Of a DNA stretch of 64,000 nt, positions 56,175 to 63,947 are shown one piece after another. The position numbers and the translations under genes were made by a program. Under the pieces are notes generated by a model. That model had not been told where the DNA came from and searched no databases. It saw only the letters and a list, made by a program, of their open reading frames with translations. The DNA lies in NCBI RefSeq assembly GCF_001543145.1, contig NZ_CP014160.1, positions 124,001 to 188,000 of the forward strand, written 5' to 3'. Position 1 is the stretch's first letter. The number at the start of each line of letters is the position of its first letter. Source of the DNA: Aerococcus sanguinicola (GTDB lineage Bacteria; Bacillota; Bacilli; Lactobacillales; Aerococcaceae).

Positions 56175-57293
56175 CTACATACCGACAAAGTAGCCTAGGA
56201 TAAGACCACCGGCAACTACCGATCCGATCTGACCGGATACATTGGCTGAAATTGAATAGTTTAGAACGAAATTCTGAGGATCTTCTTCCGTCGCCATTTT
56301 TTGGATGACCCGGGCAGACATGGGGAAGGCTGAAATCCCAGCGGCACCGATCATTGGATTAATCTTTTCTTTGCGGAAGATATTGATCAGCTTACAGAAG
56401 AGCACGCCCCCAATGGAGTCCATAATAAAGGCAACCAAACCAAATGCAATGATCATCAAGGTCTGCACGTTGAGGAAGGCTTCCGCCGTCATCGTTGAGG
56501 CAATGGTAATCCCGAGTAGGATCGTAATCAAGTTAACCAATTCATTCTGGGCGGTATCTGATAAGCGGTCTAAGACCCCGCATTCCCGCATGAGGTTACC
56601 GAACATCAAGAAACCAACTAGGGGCAGTGAAGCCGGCGCAATCAAACCTGCGACAATAGTAATGATAATCGGGAAGAAAATCTTAGTCGTCTGGGACACG
56701 CCTTCTGACCGGTATTTCATCCGAATTTGGCGTTCTTTCTTAGTTGTAACTAATTTAATGGCTGGTGGCTGGATAATAGGCACCAGAGACATGTAAGAAT
56801 AGGCTGCTACTGTAATTGGTCCTAAGAGTTCAGGAGCCAATTGGTTGGAGACAAAGACGGAAGTTGGTCCGTCCGCCGCACCGATAATCCCAATTGAAGC
56901 GGCCTGTTGGAGGCTAAAGCCAGCTGCAAGGGCGACAAAGATCGTAAAGAAAATCCCGAACTGGGCAGCTGCCCCAAAGAAGAGCATGGACGGATTCTGC
57001 AGCAAGGGACCAAAGTCAATCATTGCCCCAATCCCAATAAAGATAAGGAGTGGGAAGAGTTCCGTTGCAATCCCAAAGTTAAAAAGTTCATCTAAGACAC
57101 CAACTGGGCCTCCAGGTTGGGTAATCATCCCTGAAAAAGGAATGTTTACGAGGATGGTGCCTAGGCCCATGGGAATTAAGAGCGTTGGTTCGTATTCTTT
57201 TTTGATTCCTAGGTAAATGAGCACAACCCCGATCAGCATCATCACGATCTTCTGCCAGGTGATGGCCAGGAATCCCTGTAATAAAGCTTCCAT
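56175..57293 (-). CDS. oadB: Sodium-translocating decarboxylase beta subunit
   Basis: A 372-residue membrane protein with about ten hydrophobic segments. It decarboxylates carboxybiotin on OadD and exports Na+. GAADGPTSVFVSNQLAPELLG (in part, near 137-157) contains the Asp and Ser implicated in Na+ transport, and GAAGISAFPMSARVIQK (near 320) the second conserved region. AAGGGAAG precedes the ATG. Coupled to OadA, OadD and OadG, it turns oxaloacetate decarboxylation into a sodium gradient. Confidence 0.94.
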   Translation of the reverse strand: MEALLQGFLAITWQKIVMMLIGVVLIYLGIKKEYEPTLLIPMGLGTILVNIPFSGMITQPGGPVGVLDELFNFGIATELFPLLIFIGIGAMIDFGPLLQNPSMLFFGAAAQFGIFFTIFVALAAGFSLQQAASIGIIGAADGPTSVFVSNQLAPELLGPITVAAYSYMSLVPIIQPPAIKLVTTKKERQIRMKYRSEGVSQTTKIFFPIIITIVAGLIAPASLPLVGFLMFGNLMRECGVLDRLSDTAQNELVNLITILLGITIASTMTAEAFLNVQTLMIIAFGLVAFIMDSIGGVLFCKLINIFRKEKINPMIGAAGISAFPMSARVIQKMATEEDPQNFVLNYSISANVSGQIGSVVAGGLILGYFVGM

Positions 57294-57313
57294 AATGTGT
57301 CTTCCCTTCTATT

Positions 57314-57724
57314 CTATTCCACTGTAAATAGGGTCTCACCCACATCAACCGTTTGGCCTTCTTTGACTAAGATAGAAGTCACTTGGCCAGCCTTGGGTGC
57401 TACAATTTGATTTTCCATCTTCATGGCATCTAAGACAACAACCGCTTGCGACTCAGCAACGGTCTCTCCCGGTTGAAGCAGGACATTTAGAATCGTCCCT
57501 GGCATAGGAGCCGTCACTTCTTCACCTGAGCCAGGTTGGCTAGCAGGAGCTGGGGCTGGGCTGGGCTCAGAAGCTGCTTCGGCTGGCGCTTGACTTGGTG
57601 CAGGAGCTGGAACGGCTTGGGCTGGGGCCTCTTGAGCTGCAGGAGCTTCGAAGCCAGGCGTTAATTCTTCCATTTCTACCATATATTCTTTATCATTTAA
57701 ACGGACACGAAATTTTCTTAACAT
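57314..57724 (-). CDS. oadD: Biotin carboxyl carrier protein of oxaloacetate decarboxylase
   Basis: A 136-residue biotinyl protein. The N-terminal strand MLRKFRVRLNDKEYMVEME is followed by a flexible Ala/Pro/Gln linker (about 25-65) and a lipoyl/biotinyl domain with VLDAMKMENQ, in which the middle Lys is biotinylated. It carries CO2 from OadA to OadB. In other bacteria this domain is fused to OadA; the split form is seen in enterococci. Confidence 0.93.
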   Translation of the reverse strand: MLRKFRVRLNDKEYMVEMEELTPGFEAPAAQEAPAQAVPAPAPSQAPAEAASEPSPAPAPASQPGSGEEVTAPMPGTILNVLLQPGETVAESQAVVVLDAMKMENQIVAPKAGQVTSILVKEGQTVDVGETLFTVE

Positions 57725-57750
57725 GATGTTTTCTCCTTTATTTTGACTGT

Positions 57751-58089
57751 TTATGAAATGCGTTCGATGCGTTTGACGCGGTAGTGGCTGTCTTCCTGGT
57801 CATGGGCAAGGATACAAGCGGTCAAGATGCCTGCTAATTCCTGGTCGAGGTCAACCGCTTCGATGGACTTAATCCGAAAGACCGTATCTGACCGGGCCCC
57901 TGTCACGCAAGCCGCGGCGATCGCTGCGACCGTGCAAGCCTCTTCAGGGTCTAAACCGCTCCGCTCAATCCAATCCTCACTGGCCTCAGCTTGGGGAAGG
58001 TCAGCTAGCTTCTTCCTTTCGGGCTCAACCGGGTCAGTGGCAGGCTCCTTGCTTTGAAATAAGTGCTGAATGCGAGAAAATAATCCCAT
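57751..58089 (-). CDS. oadH: OadH-like small protein of the oxaloacetate decarboxylase operon
   Basis: A 112-residue protein at the head of the operon, matching the position and size of E. faecalis OadH. A basic amphipathic start (MGLFSRIQHLFQS) is followed by an acidic linker and a conserved-looking GLDPEEACTVAAIAAACVTG segment; the end YRVKRIERIS is basic. This pattern recalls the cytoplasmic part of gamma subunits that binds OadA. Its exact role is unknown. ATG 58089 is chosen because AAGGAGG lies just upstream. Confidence 0.7.
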   Translation of the reverse strand: MGLFSRIQHLFQSKEPATDPVEPERKKLADLPQAEASEDWIERSGLDPEEACTVAAIAAACVTGARSDTVFRIKSIEAVDLDQELAGILTACILAHDQEDSHYRVKRIERIS

Positions 58090-58185
58090 GAGGCGCCTCC
58101 TTTCCAATAAGTTCTTGTTAACTTGATTATAACGAAAGATTTCAGCCCATGTTGTTTTTTTACTGCACTTAAGACAGATTATTCA

Positions 58186-58199
58186 TGTGAACGCTATCA
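58186..58199 (-). promoter_or_regulatory. Candidate cre site 1 between oadH and citM
   Basis: TGTGAACGCTATCA matches TGNAANCGNWNNCA with one mismatch. CcpA represses the E. faecalis citrate operons through cre sites at the equivalent place, so glucose repression is likely. Confidence 0.55.
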
Positions 58200-58235
58200 T
58201 TAATGTTCTTTTGGTGTTTTATTCTCGATCACTAT

Positions 58236-58251
58236 TGAAATAGCGCTTACA
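58236..58251 (+). promoter_or_regulatory. Candidate cre site 2 between oadH and citM
   Basis: TGAAATAGCGCTTACA, or TGTAAGCGCTATTTCA on the other strand. One half fits the CcpA consensus well; the other is displaced by two bases. Confidence 0.4.
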
Positions 58252-58264
58252 ATCCTTTATCATC

Positions 58265-58278
58265 TAAATTAAATTAAG
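58265..58278. promoter_or_regulatory. Candidate CitO operator between oadH and citM
   Basis: TAAATTAAATTAAG shares TAAATTAAAT with the region upstream of the citO-citG fusion (50042-50061). It lies 19 bases before the citM -35. Confidence 0.35.
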
Positions 58279-58296
58279 TATTCTTCATATGAGGAC

Positions 58297-58326
58297 TTGT
58301 CAAATGAGAGAAAATTCATCTATAAT
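58297..58326 (+). promoter_or_regulatory. Promoter of citM
   Basis: TTGTCA (58297-58302) and TATAAT (58321-58326) with an 18-base spacer. It leaves an untranslated leader of about 80 bases before citM. Confidence 0.75.
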
Positions 58327-58361
58327 AGTCTTTATGTGAAAACATGATCAAAGGAGGTTTG

Positions 58362-58412
58362 TTGGGATTTTTTGTAAATAGAATACTGATCATAAGATCT
58401 AGGAGGAAATGA
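58362..58412 (+). CDS. Possible 16-codon leader peptide before citM
   Basis: AAAGGAGG at 58350-58357 precedes a TTG frame coding MGFFVNRILIIRSRRK, whose TGA stop lies one base before the citM ATG. The basic-hydrophobic peptide could couple translation to citM. The spacing to TTG is short (four bases), so this is tentative. Confidence 0.3.
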   Translation: MGFFVNRILIIRSRRK

Positions 58413-58413
58413 T

Positions 58414-59790
58414 ATGTTAACTGTTTTAAGTTATTTGATGATCATCATCTTTATGTTCGTGATCATTAAAAAGAAAATGTCGCCCTTTACGGCTTTAATT
58501 AGTATCCCTTTAATTTTTGCTCTGATTGCAGCTATTGCTGGTCTCTTCCCGGTTCCTAATCCGGAAGTCGAAGATGCCTTCATCAATAATCCAAGTCTCT
58601 TTGAACGGATCACTTCCCTAGGCGAATTCGCTGTCGACGGGGTTGGTCAAACGGCAACCACAGGGATTATGCTGCTCTTTGCCATCCTCTACTTCGCCAT
58701 CATGCTGAATGCCGGGATGTTTGACCCCATCACGGAAAAGATGATCCGCTTCGCTAAAGGAGACCCGGTCAAGATTCTCTTTGCCACTGCTTTCATCTCT
58801 ATGGTGGTTTCCCTCAACGGGGACGGGACGACAACAACCCTTATTGTATGTACAGCCTTCATTCCTATCTATAAGAAGCTTAATTTAAGGATGATGAACT
58901 TGGCTGTCTTGATTATTTTAATGAATACCATTATGAACCTCTTGCCTTGGGGTGGACCAACTGCCCGGGCCATCTCCGTGCTTAGCTTGAACGACCAAGA
59001 AGTTATCCGGGCCCTAGCGCCAGGTATGGTGATCTCCGCTATTTATGTGCTCGGTCTGTCCGTCTTCCTAGGTGTCCGCGAACGTAAACGTGTGGGGATT
59101 CAGGAGCTAAGCGAAGAAGATATTCAAGCCCTCACTGCTGCTAAATCTGATGAAGAGCAGGCCATGAAACGTCCGAAACTCTTCTGGGTGAACCTTATCA
59201 TGACCATCACTCTGATCTTCTTCCTCGTCTCTGGTTGGTTCCCAGCCCTCTTCCTCTTCCTTACAGGGACGGTGCTGGCTCTAATCATTAACTACCCTGA
59301 TCTCAAGCAACAAAAGAATCGCATCCAAGAAAATGCTGGTGACGCTGTCCAAGTGGTTATCCTAGTCTTTGCTGCCGGGATCTTCATGGGCTTGTTCACA
59401 GGAACAGGCATGGCAGATGCCCTGGCCCAAAGCTTGACTACCATTATCCCTGAAAGTTGGGGCCGGGCTTGGGGGCTCATTACAGCTGTCCTCTCCGCAC
59501 CAGGTACCTTCTTCCTATCCAACGATGCCTTCTACTACGGCGTCCTGCCCGTTCTCTACCAAACCGGTACCCAATATGGCTATACAGCCTTAGAAATTGG
59601 TGTGGCCTCCCTACTCGGACAAGCCTTCCACTTACTCAGTCCACTCGTTGCCTTCATCTACCTCCTCTTCAACCTAACAGGAGTTGACATGGGCGAATGG
59701 CAAAAAGAATCCGGTAAATGGGCCCTCGGTATCTTTATCATCTTCATTGCCGTAGCTGCTATTACGGGAGCTGCTCCAATTATTAAATAA
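58414..59790 (+). CDS. citM: CitMHS-family citrate transporter
   Basis: A 458-residue membrane protein with about twelve hydrophobic segments, of the CitMHS family that imports citrate complexed to divalent metal ions with protons. VSLNGDGTTTTLIVCTAF (near 130) and NDAFYYGVLPVLY (near 370) are conserved family segments. It is divergent from the oad-cit operon and shares its regulatory region. AGGAGG lies six bases before the ATG. A terminator follows. Confidence 0.9.
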   Translation: MLTVLSYLMIIIFMFVIIKKKMSPFTALISIPLIFALIAAIAGLFPVPNPEVEDAFINNPSLFERITSLGEFAVDGVGQTATTGIMLLFAILYFAIMLNAGMFDPITEKMIRFAKGDPVKILFATAFISMVVSLNGDGTTTTLIVCTAFIPIYKKLNLRMMNLAVLIILMNTIMNLLPWGGPTARAISVLSLNDQEVIRALAPGMVISAIYVLGLSVFLGVRERKRVGIQELSEEDIQALTAAKSDEEQAMKRPKLFWVNLIMTITLIFFLVSGWFPALFLFLTGTVLALIINYPDLKQQKNRIQENAGDAVQVVILVFAAGIFMGLFTGTGMADALAQSLTTIIPESWGRAWGLITAVLSAPGTFFLSNDAFYYGVLPVLYQTGTQYGYTALEIGVASLLGQAFHLLSPLVAFIYLLFNLTGVDMGEWQKESGKWALGIFIIFIAVAAITGAAPIIK

Positions 59791-59806
59791 AAGAATTTTG
59801 CATTAG

Positions 59807-59836
59807 AAGCGTGAAAAATATTTCACGCTTTTTTTG
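59807..59836 (+). terminator. Terminator of citM
   Basis: AAGCGTGAAA pairs with TTTCACGCTT, followed by TTTTTG. Confidence 0.85.
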
Positions 59837-59932
59837 TTTCTTTTACAGAAAAGCCCCTTCCTTTTTGCTATTGACTCTTATTCATGTTATATAATGAAGA
59901 TGAGTCAAAAATACATTAAAGGAGGACACAAT

Positions 59933-61063
59933 ATGTCTGAAACTCAAGATGAACTTTCTTTTTTGGATAAGATTCTCAATGCCATTAAGGAAATTTTTGC
60001 GCCGATTTTGATCGGACTTACGGCAGCTGGTATTCTCCAGGGGATTACCATCCTCTTGCACAGCTTCTCCCTTATCCAGGAGGGCAAAGCAGAGTACATT
60101 ATCCTCAACTCCATCTCCAATGCTGTCTTTTATTTTCTGCCTATCTTGCTCGCTAATTCAGCTGCTAAGGTCTTTGGGGCCAACCAGATCCTGGCTATGG
60201 CGACAGCCGCCTTCCTGCTCCATCCGGAAATTACCAGCGAATTGGCCAATTATGATGGGAGCGCGGACTTCTTTGGCATCCCTCTGCCACCAGGTAACTA
60301 CCCTAGTTCCGTGATCCCGATCATTCTGATCACCTTTGCCCAGTCCTATATTGAAAAGTTCTGGTACAAGGTCATTCCAGAGATTGTGCGCGGGGTCTTC
60401 GCTCCTGTCCTGGTCCTGCTCACAACCTGTATACTGGGAATTTCAGTTTTAGGGCCGCTCGGGACTGTTCTAGGCGACGGCTTGGTTGCCTTAGTGGACT
60501 TCCTCAGTTCCAGAGCCGAATGGTTGGTGCCCGCCCTCTTAGGAGGATTTGGCCTCTTCGTGGTCATGTTTGGCGCCCATTACGCCCTCTTCCCAGTTGT
60601 TACCCAAACTATTGCAGCAAGCGGTACCGATACCTTCTTTAACCCTGGCATGCTGGCCGCCAATATGGCCCTATCAGGTGCTGTTCTGGCTGTCTTCTTT
60701 AAGACCAAGCACAGTGCCTACAAGCAGTATAACTTGTCAGCTTGTGTAACAGCTGCCATGGGCGTCTCTCAGCCAGGCCTCTACGGCGTCGCCATCCCCA
60801 TTAAGTCCGTTCTGATGGCTTCGATCGTCGGTGGACTGGCAGGCGGACTCTATGCCGGTATCAGCCAGGTTTATGCCTACGCCTTTGCCAACCCAGGAAT
60901 TGCTGCCCTCCCTATCTTTATCAGCCCAGATGGGGACATGTCCAACTTGATTAACTGCCTCATTTCCATTGCCATTTCCTTTGGCGTGGCCTTTGCCCTC
61001 GTTTACCTCCGTCCCTTCTCCGACTTGCCAGAAGAAGACGTCAACGACATCGTTGCCGACTAG
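59933..61063 (+). CDS. PTS EIIC subunit, glucose/beta-glucoside type, without EIIA or EIIB
   Basis: A 376-residue membrane protein with about ten hydrophobic segments. FGAHYALFPVVTQTIA and SQPGLYGVAIPIK resemble the EIIC substrate loop (normally GITE or GVTEP). Here the motif reads SQPGLYG, so the usual Glu is not at that place. No phosphorylatable EIIB Cys or EIIA His domain is present or encoded nearby, so it must rely on other EIIAB proteins or work outside phosphotransfer. Start ATG 59933 follows AAAGGAGG; the longer open frame overlaps the citM terminator. Substrate unknown. Confidence 0.8.
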   Translation: MSETQDELSFLDKILNAIKEIFAPILIGLTAAGILQGITILLHSFSLIQEGKAEYIILNSISNAVFYFLPILLANSAAKVFGANQILAMATAAFLLHPEITSELANYDGSADFFGIPLPPGNYPSSVIPIILITFAQSYIEKFWYKVIPEIVRGVFAPVLVLLTTCILGISVLGPLGTVLGDGLVALVDFLSSRAEWLVPALLGGFGLFVVMFGAHYALFPVVTQTIAASGTDTFFNPGMLAANMALSGAVLAVFFKTKHSAYKQYNLSACVTAAMGVSQPGLYGVAIPIKSVLMASIVGGLAGGLYAGISQVYAYAFANPGIAALPIFISPDGDMSNLINCLISIAISFGVAFALVYLRPFSDLPEEDVNDIVAD

Positions 61064-61085
61064 GCCCTATCATTAGACCAAAATA

Positions 61086-61134
61086 AAAGCAGCACCAGAT
61101 CCCTTTAAAAATAACGGATTGGTGCTGCTTTTTA
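61086..61134 (+). terminator. Terminator of the EIIC gene
   Basis: AAAGCAGCACCA pairs with TGGTGCTGCTTT with an extra ATCC/GGAT pairing inside; T-run after. Confidence 0.88.
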
Positions 61135-61190
61135 GATTCTCTAACTTTTTTAGATTCACCTTAAGCTAATCAAAAATGGTACAAGTTATT

Positions 61191-61486
61191 TTTGAGCAGG
61201 AGTGGAGCGTTGAAGTTGCCCTTAGCCATGAACAAGCAAGTTTCAGGGTGAGAGGGCTGACGGTTAGCTTTCGTTCACTGGAGCAAGTCAACAGAGCAGT
61301 CTAAAAGACTGCGGCGAAGACTTGTGAAGTGACACGAAAGCTGTCAGACCGAACCCGACTAGATGTGAATTAGGGATAGTTGGCATTAGCCTTACTAGCC
61401 CTTTGAAGCTCGCTAGGTGAGGGACCTTGGCCCGAACCGGTGCCATGGCTCTTTAAGGGCCAAATTCAACAGTGAAACGGATGCTC
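61191..61486 (+). repeat. H2 composite repeat, copy D (with nested H1 hairpin)
   Basis: Arms GTTGAAGTTGCCCTTAGCC (61209-61227) and GGCTCTTTAAGGGCCAAATT plus CAAC (61447-61470). The backbone is nearly identical to 209-507, including the GATGTGAATTAGGGATAGTT segment after the nested hairpin. It occupies the convergent gap between EIIC and the ABC ATPase gene. Confidence 0.8.
61245..61361 (+). repeat. H1 covarying hairpin unit, nested in H2 copy D
   Basis: AGGGTGAGAG to CGAACCCGACTA. Outer arm GCTGAC pairs with GTCAG, AGCTTTCGT with ACGAAAGCT, CACT with AGTG; core TGGAGCAAGTC and GACTTGTGAAG; terminal GCAGTCT/AGACTGC. Only the outermost arm pair distinguishes it clearly from 26696-26812. Confidence 0.8.
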
Positions 61487-61546
61487 ACCAATACAATTTG
61501 TTAAAGAATCATTTTTGATTTGGAGTTATTATAGATTAGCCAAGCC

Positions 61547-62218
61547 TTATTTAAAATCGCTCGACGAAATAATGCGTGTCCCATATTCACGACCGAATTC
61601 GGTATCGTGGGTGACAATTAAGACCGCCTGGCCACTATCCGCCAGGTCCTGAATCAAGCTACCGACTTGGTTGGCCGATTCCCGGTCAAGAGCCGAAGTT
61701 GGTTCGTCAAAACAAATCACATCGGGATTCAACATCAGGGCCCGGGCAATAGCTACCCGTTGCTTTTGCCCCCCAGACAAGGTAGAAGGTTTGACCTCTG
61801 CCTTGTCGGACAAGCCGACCCGATCTAATAAGTTTAAAGCTTGGGCTTTGATTGCTTCCTGGCTGTCAAGTTTCTGAGCCAGGGGGGCTTCCATCAGATT
61901 TTCTAAAACGGTAAAATTCGGAAATAGTTGGAAGTCTTGGAAGACCATGCCCAGATTATTTTGATAGGCACGCTGGTCAGCCTTGCTGAGATAGTCGGCG
62001 CCGCCCGCCCCTGCCCGGCAGAGGTACTGATCATTGATGCGAATACTGCCTTGGTCGGCTTTTTCTAAATTATTAATCAGGCGCATAAAAGTTGTCTTCC
62101 CTGTTCCTGACTTACCGAGTAGGATGACGATTTCGCCTCCTTCAATCTGGCAAGAAAATTGGTCAATAATTTGGTTGTTGTTATAGGCTTTGGAGAGCCC
62201 TTCTACATATAATGCCAT
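61547..62218 (-). CDS. Amino acid ABC transporter ATP-binding protein (GlnQ-like)
   Basis: A 223-residue ATPase of the polar amino acid family, slightly shorter than the usual 240. Walker A GKSGTGKTTFMRL (35-47), signature LSGGQKQRVAIARAL (near 150) and Walker B VICFDEPTSALD are intact. It begins 16 bases after the fused permease gene and supplies its energy. Confidence 0.93.
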   Translation of the reverse strand: MALYVEGLSKAYNNNQIIDQFSCQIEGGEIVILLGKSGTGKTTFMRLINNLEKADQGSIRINDQYLCRAGAGGADYLSKADQRAYQNNLGMVFQDFQLFPNFTVLENLMEAPLAQKLDSQEAIKAQALNLLDRVGLSDKAEVKPSTLSGGQKQRVAIARALMLNPDVICFDEPTSALDRESANQVGSLIQDLADSGQAVLIVTHDTEFGREYGTRIISSSDFK

Positions 62219-62234
62219 CTTGTGCTCCTTTCTA

Positions 62235-63668
62235 CTACCAGTCGATTCGACTTTCGATACCTTTTAAGAAGAAGGTCACGACCGCTGTAAAGAGTAAGTA
62301 AATTGCCCCACAGAGTAAGTAAGGGGTCAGTGTCGCATAGGTATTGGCTGCAATCGAACCAGCTCTTAAGAGTTCGCCCAGACCAATTACATAGACGAGG
62401 GAGGTGTCCTTAACGAGAGAAATCACTTCATTGCCCACAGAAGGCATCACAATCTTCATCACCTGGGGTAGGATGATCCGTCTAAAGCCGCGGAAGTGGC
62501 CGATTCCCAGGACATTAATACTTTCGAATTGACCATCAGGGACAGACGAGATCCCACCGCGGAAAATCTCTGTAAAGTAAGCTGCGTAGTTAATCACGAA
62601 GGCGAAGATAGCGGCGGTAAAGCGGTCCAAGCTCAGCCCGATGTAAGGTAGGCCGAAGAAGAAAACCATCAGTTGGAGCATGAGTGGACTGCCTCGCATC
62701 ACAAAGACATAGGCTTCAATGAGGCCTTGTAACCACTTAGGTCCGAATACCCGTAGAATAGCGATTAAGAAGCCTACTGGGATACTTAAAATTAGGACCA
62801 CAATAAAGATCAAGAAGGTCATCTTAAAGGCTGACAGTAAAGAGGGAAGAACGGTCATGACCAGAGATTGGCCCCGGTCAGCTGTCTGGTCACCAGCAAA
62901 CCATTTGTTGTAGATCTCATCATAAGTGCCATTTTCTTTTAGTGTCTGGATGCTTTGGTCAATTGTTTCCTTGAGCTGGGTATCTTCCTTACGCAGGGCC
63001 ACGGCCATGGGTTCGACATAGTCTTCATTGACGAAGTACTTGTACTGGCCTTCAGGGCGCTGTTGGAGGGTGTAGAGACCGTAGATGGTTCCTGTTGCAA
63101 TGGCATCAATCCGCCCAGCGTCCAAGTCAGCAAAGACCTCATTGTAGCTAGGATAGAGAACAGGCTCACCGTCCAAACGCTTGTACAAGTCATTCGGCCA
63201 GGTCTTCATTTCCTCTGCTGTCGTCGAACCCGATTGACTGCCCACTTTCTTACCGGCTAGGTCCTCTAAGTCATCAATCGAATCATCGGCGCGCGTAATA
63301 ATCATTTGCTTACTGTCGATATAGGGCTCAGTCAGGAGAAATTGTTTTTCCCGCTCGGGTGTAATCCCAAATCCGTTCCAGATCATATCGATGTTTCCAG
63401 TATTCAATTCAGTCTCCTTCATCGACCAATCAATAGGCTGGAAGTCAATCGACCAACCATTCAGGTCAGCCACTGCCTCGGCTAAATCGATATCAAAGCC
63501 GATTAATTTCCCTTCATTATCCCGAAAACCCATGGGAGAGAAAGTATCATCTAAGCCAATCACATAGTGGTTCTCCTTAGCCTCAACTGGGGTTGGAAAA
63601 ACAGATAATAAGGGCAGAAATAGTGCGAAGAGCCAGGCAATACAGCTCAGTTTCAGCATTTTTTTCAT
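62235..63668 (-). CDS. Amino acid ABC transporter, fused substrate-binding and permease protein
   Basis: A 477-residue fusion. A signal peptide (about 1-31, ending VEA) leads to a solute-binding domain of the bac_SBP_3 type (ENHYVIGLDDTFSPMGFRD; NTGNIDMIWNGFGITPEREK). From about 265 comes a permease domain with several membrane segments and an EAA-like loop (ESINVLGIGHFRGFRRIILP). The design is that of GlnPH-type importers of lactic acid bacteria. The ligand is unknown, but the tandem T-box leader says expression follows the charging of one tRNA. ATG 63668 is nine bases after AAAGG. Confidence 0.92.
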   Translation of the reverse strand: MKKMLKLSCIAWLFALFLPLLSVFPTPVEAKENHYVIGLDDTFSPMGFRDNEGKLIGFDIDLAEAVADLNGWSIDFQPIDWSMKETELNTGNIDMIWNGFGITPEREKQFLLTEPYIDSKQMIITRADDSIDDLEDLAGKKVGSQSGSTTAEEMKTWPNDLYKRLDGEPVLYPSYNEVFADLDAGRIDAIATGTIYGLYTLQQRPEGQYKYFVNEDYVEPMAVALRKEDTQLKETIDQSIQTLKENGTYDEIYNKWFAGDQTADRGQSLVMTVLPSLLSAFKMTFLIFIVVLILSIPVGFLIAILRVFGPKWLQGLIEAYVFVMRGSPLMLQLMVFFFGLPYIGLSLDRFTAAIFAFVINYAAYFTEIFRGGISSVPDGQFESINVLGIGHFRGFRRIILPQVMKIVMPSVGNEVISLVKDTSLVYVIGLGELLRAGSIAANTYATLTPYLLCGAIYLLFTAVVTFFLKGIESRIDW

Positions 63669-63692
63669 GGGACTCATCCTTTCTTTATTTAA

Positions 63693-63946
63693 TCATAATA
63701 AAACGTCCTCTAGTCATTGACTAAAGGACGTTAGAAGACGTGGTGCCACCTTTATTCGCTAGACATTCACATGGCTAGCCTCAGCATGTCAGAGGAACTG
63801 ACACAGGATTAACGCTCCAACACGGCCAAACATTTCCGATTAGCAACTCTGGGGTGTGCCATTTAGTAGGTCTTGCTAGCTCTCAGCTCGCCTAGCTCTC
63901 TGTAAAGACCTTCCTAAACTTTTTCCCGTCAACATCATTTCCTATT
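63693..63946 (-). promoter_or_regulatory. T-box leader 2 of the amino acid ABC transporter
   Basis: Minus strand: T-box GGTGGCACCACG (63750-63739), a terminator with AACGTCC...GGACGTT (63732-63702) followed by TTTATT, and a stem I region with AGAGAGCTAGG and GAGAGCTAGC upstream. Triplets such as TAC, ACC or CTA lie where a specifier could be; I could not decide the amino acid. Confidence 0.85.
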
Positions 63947-63947
63947 A

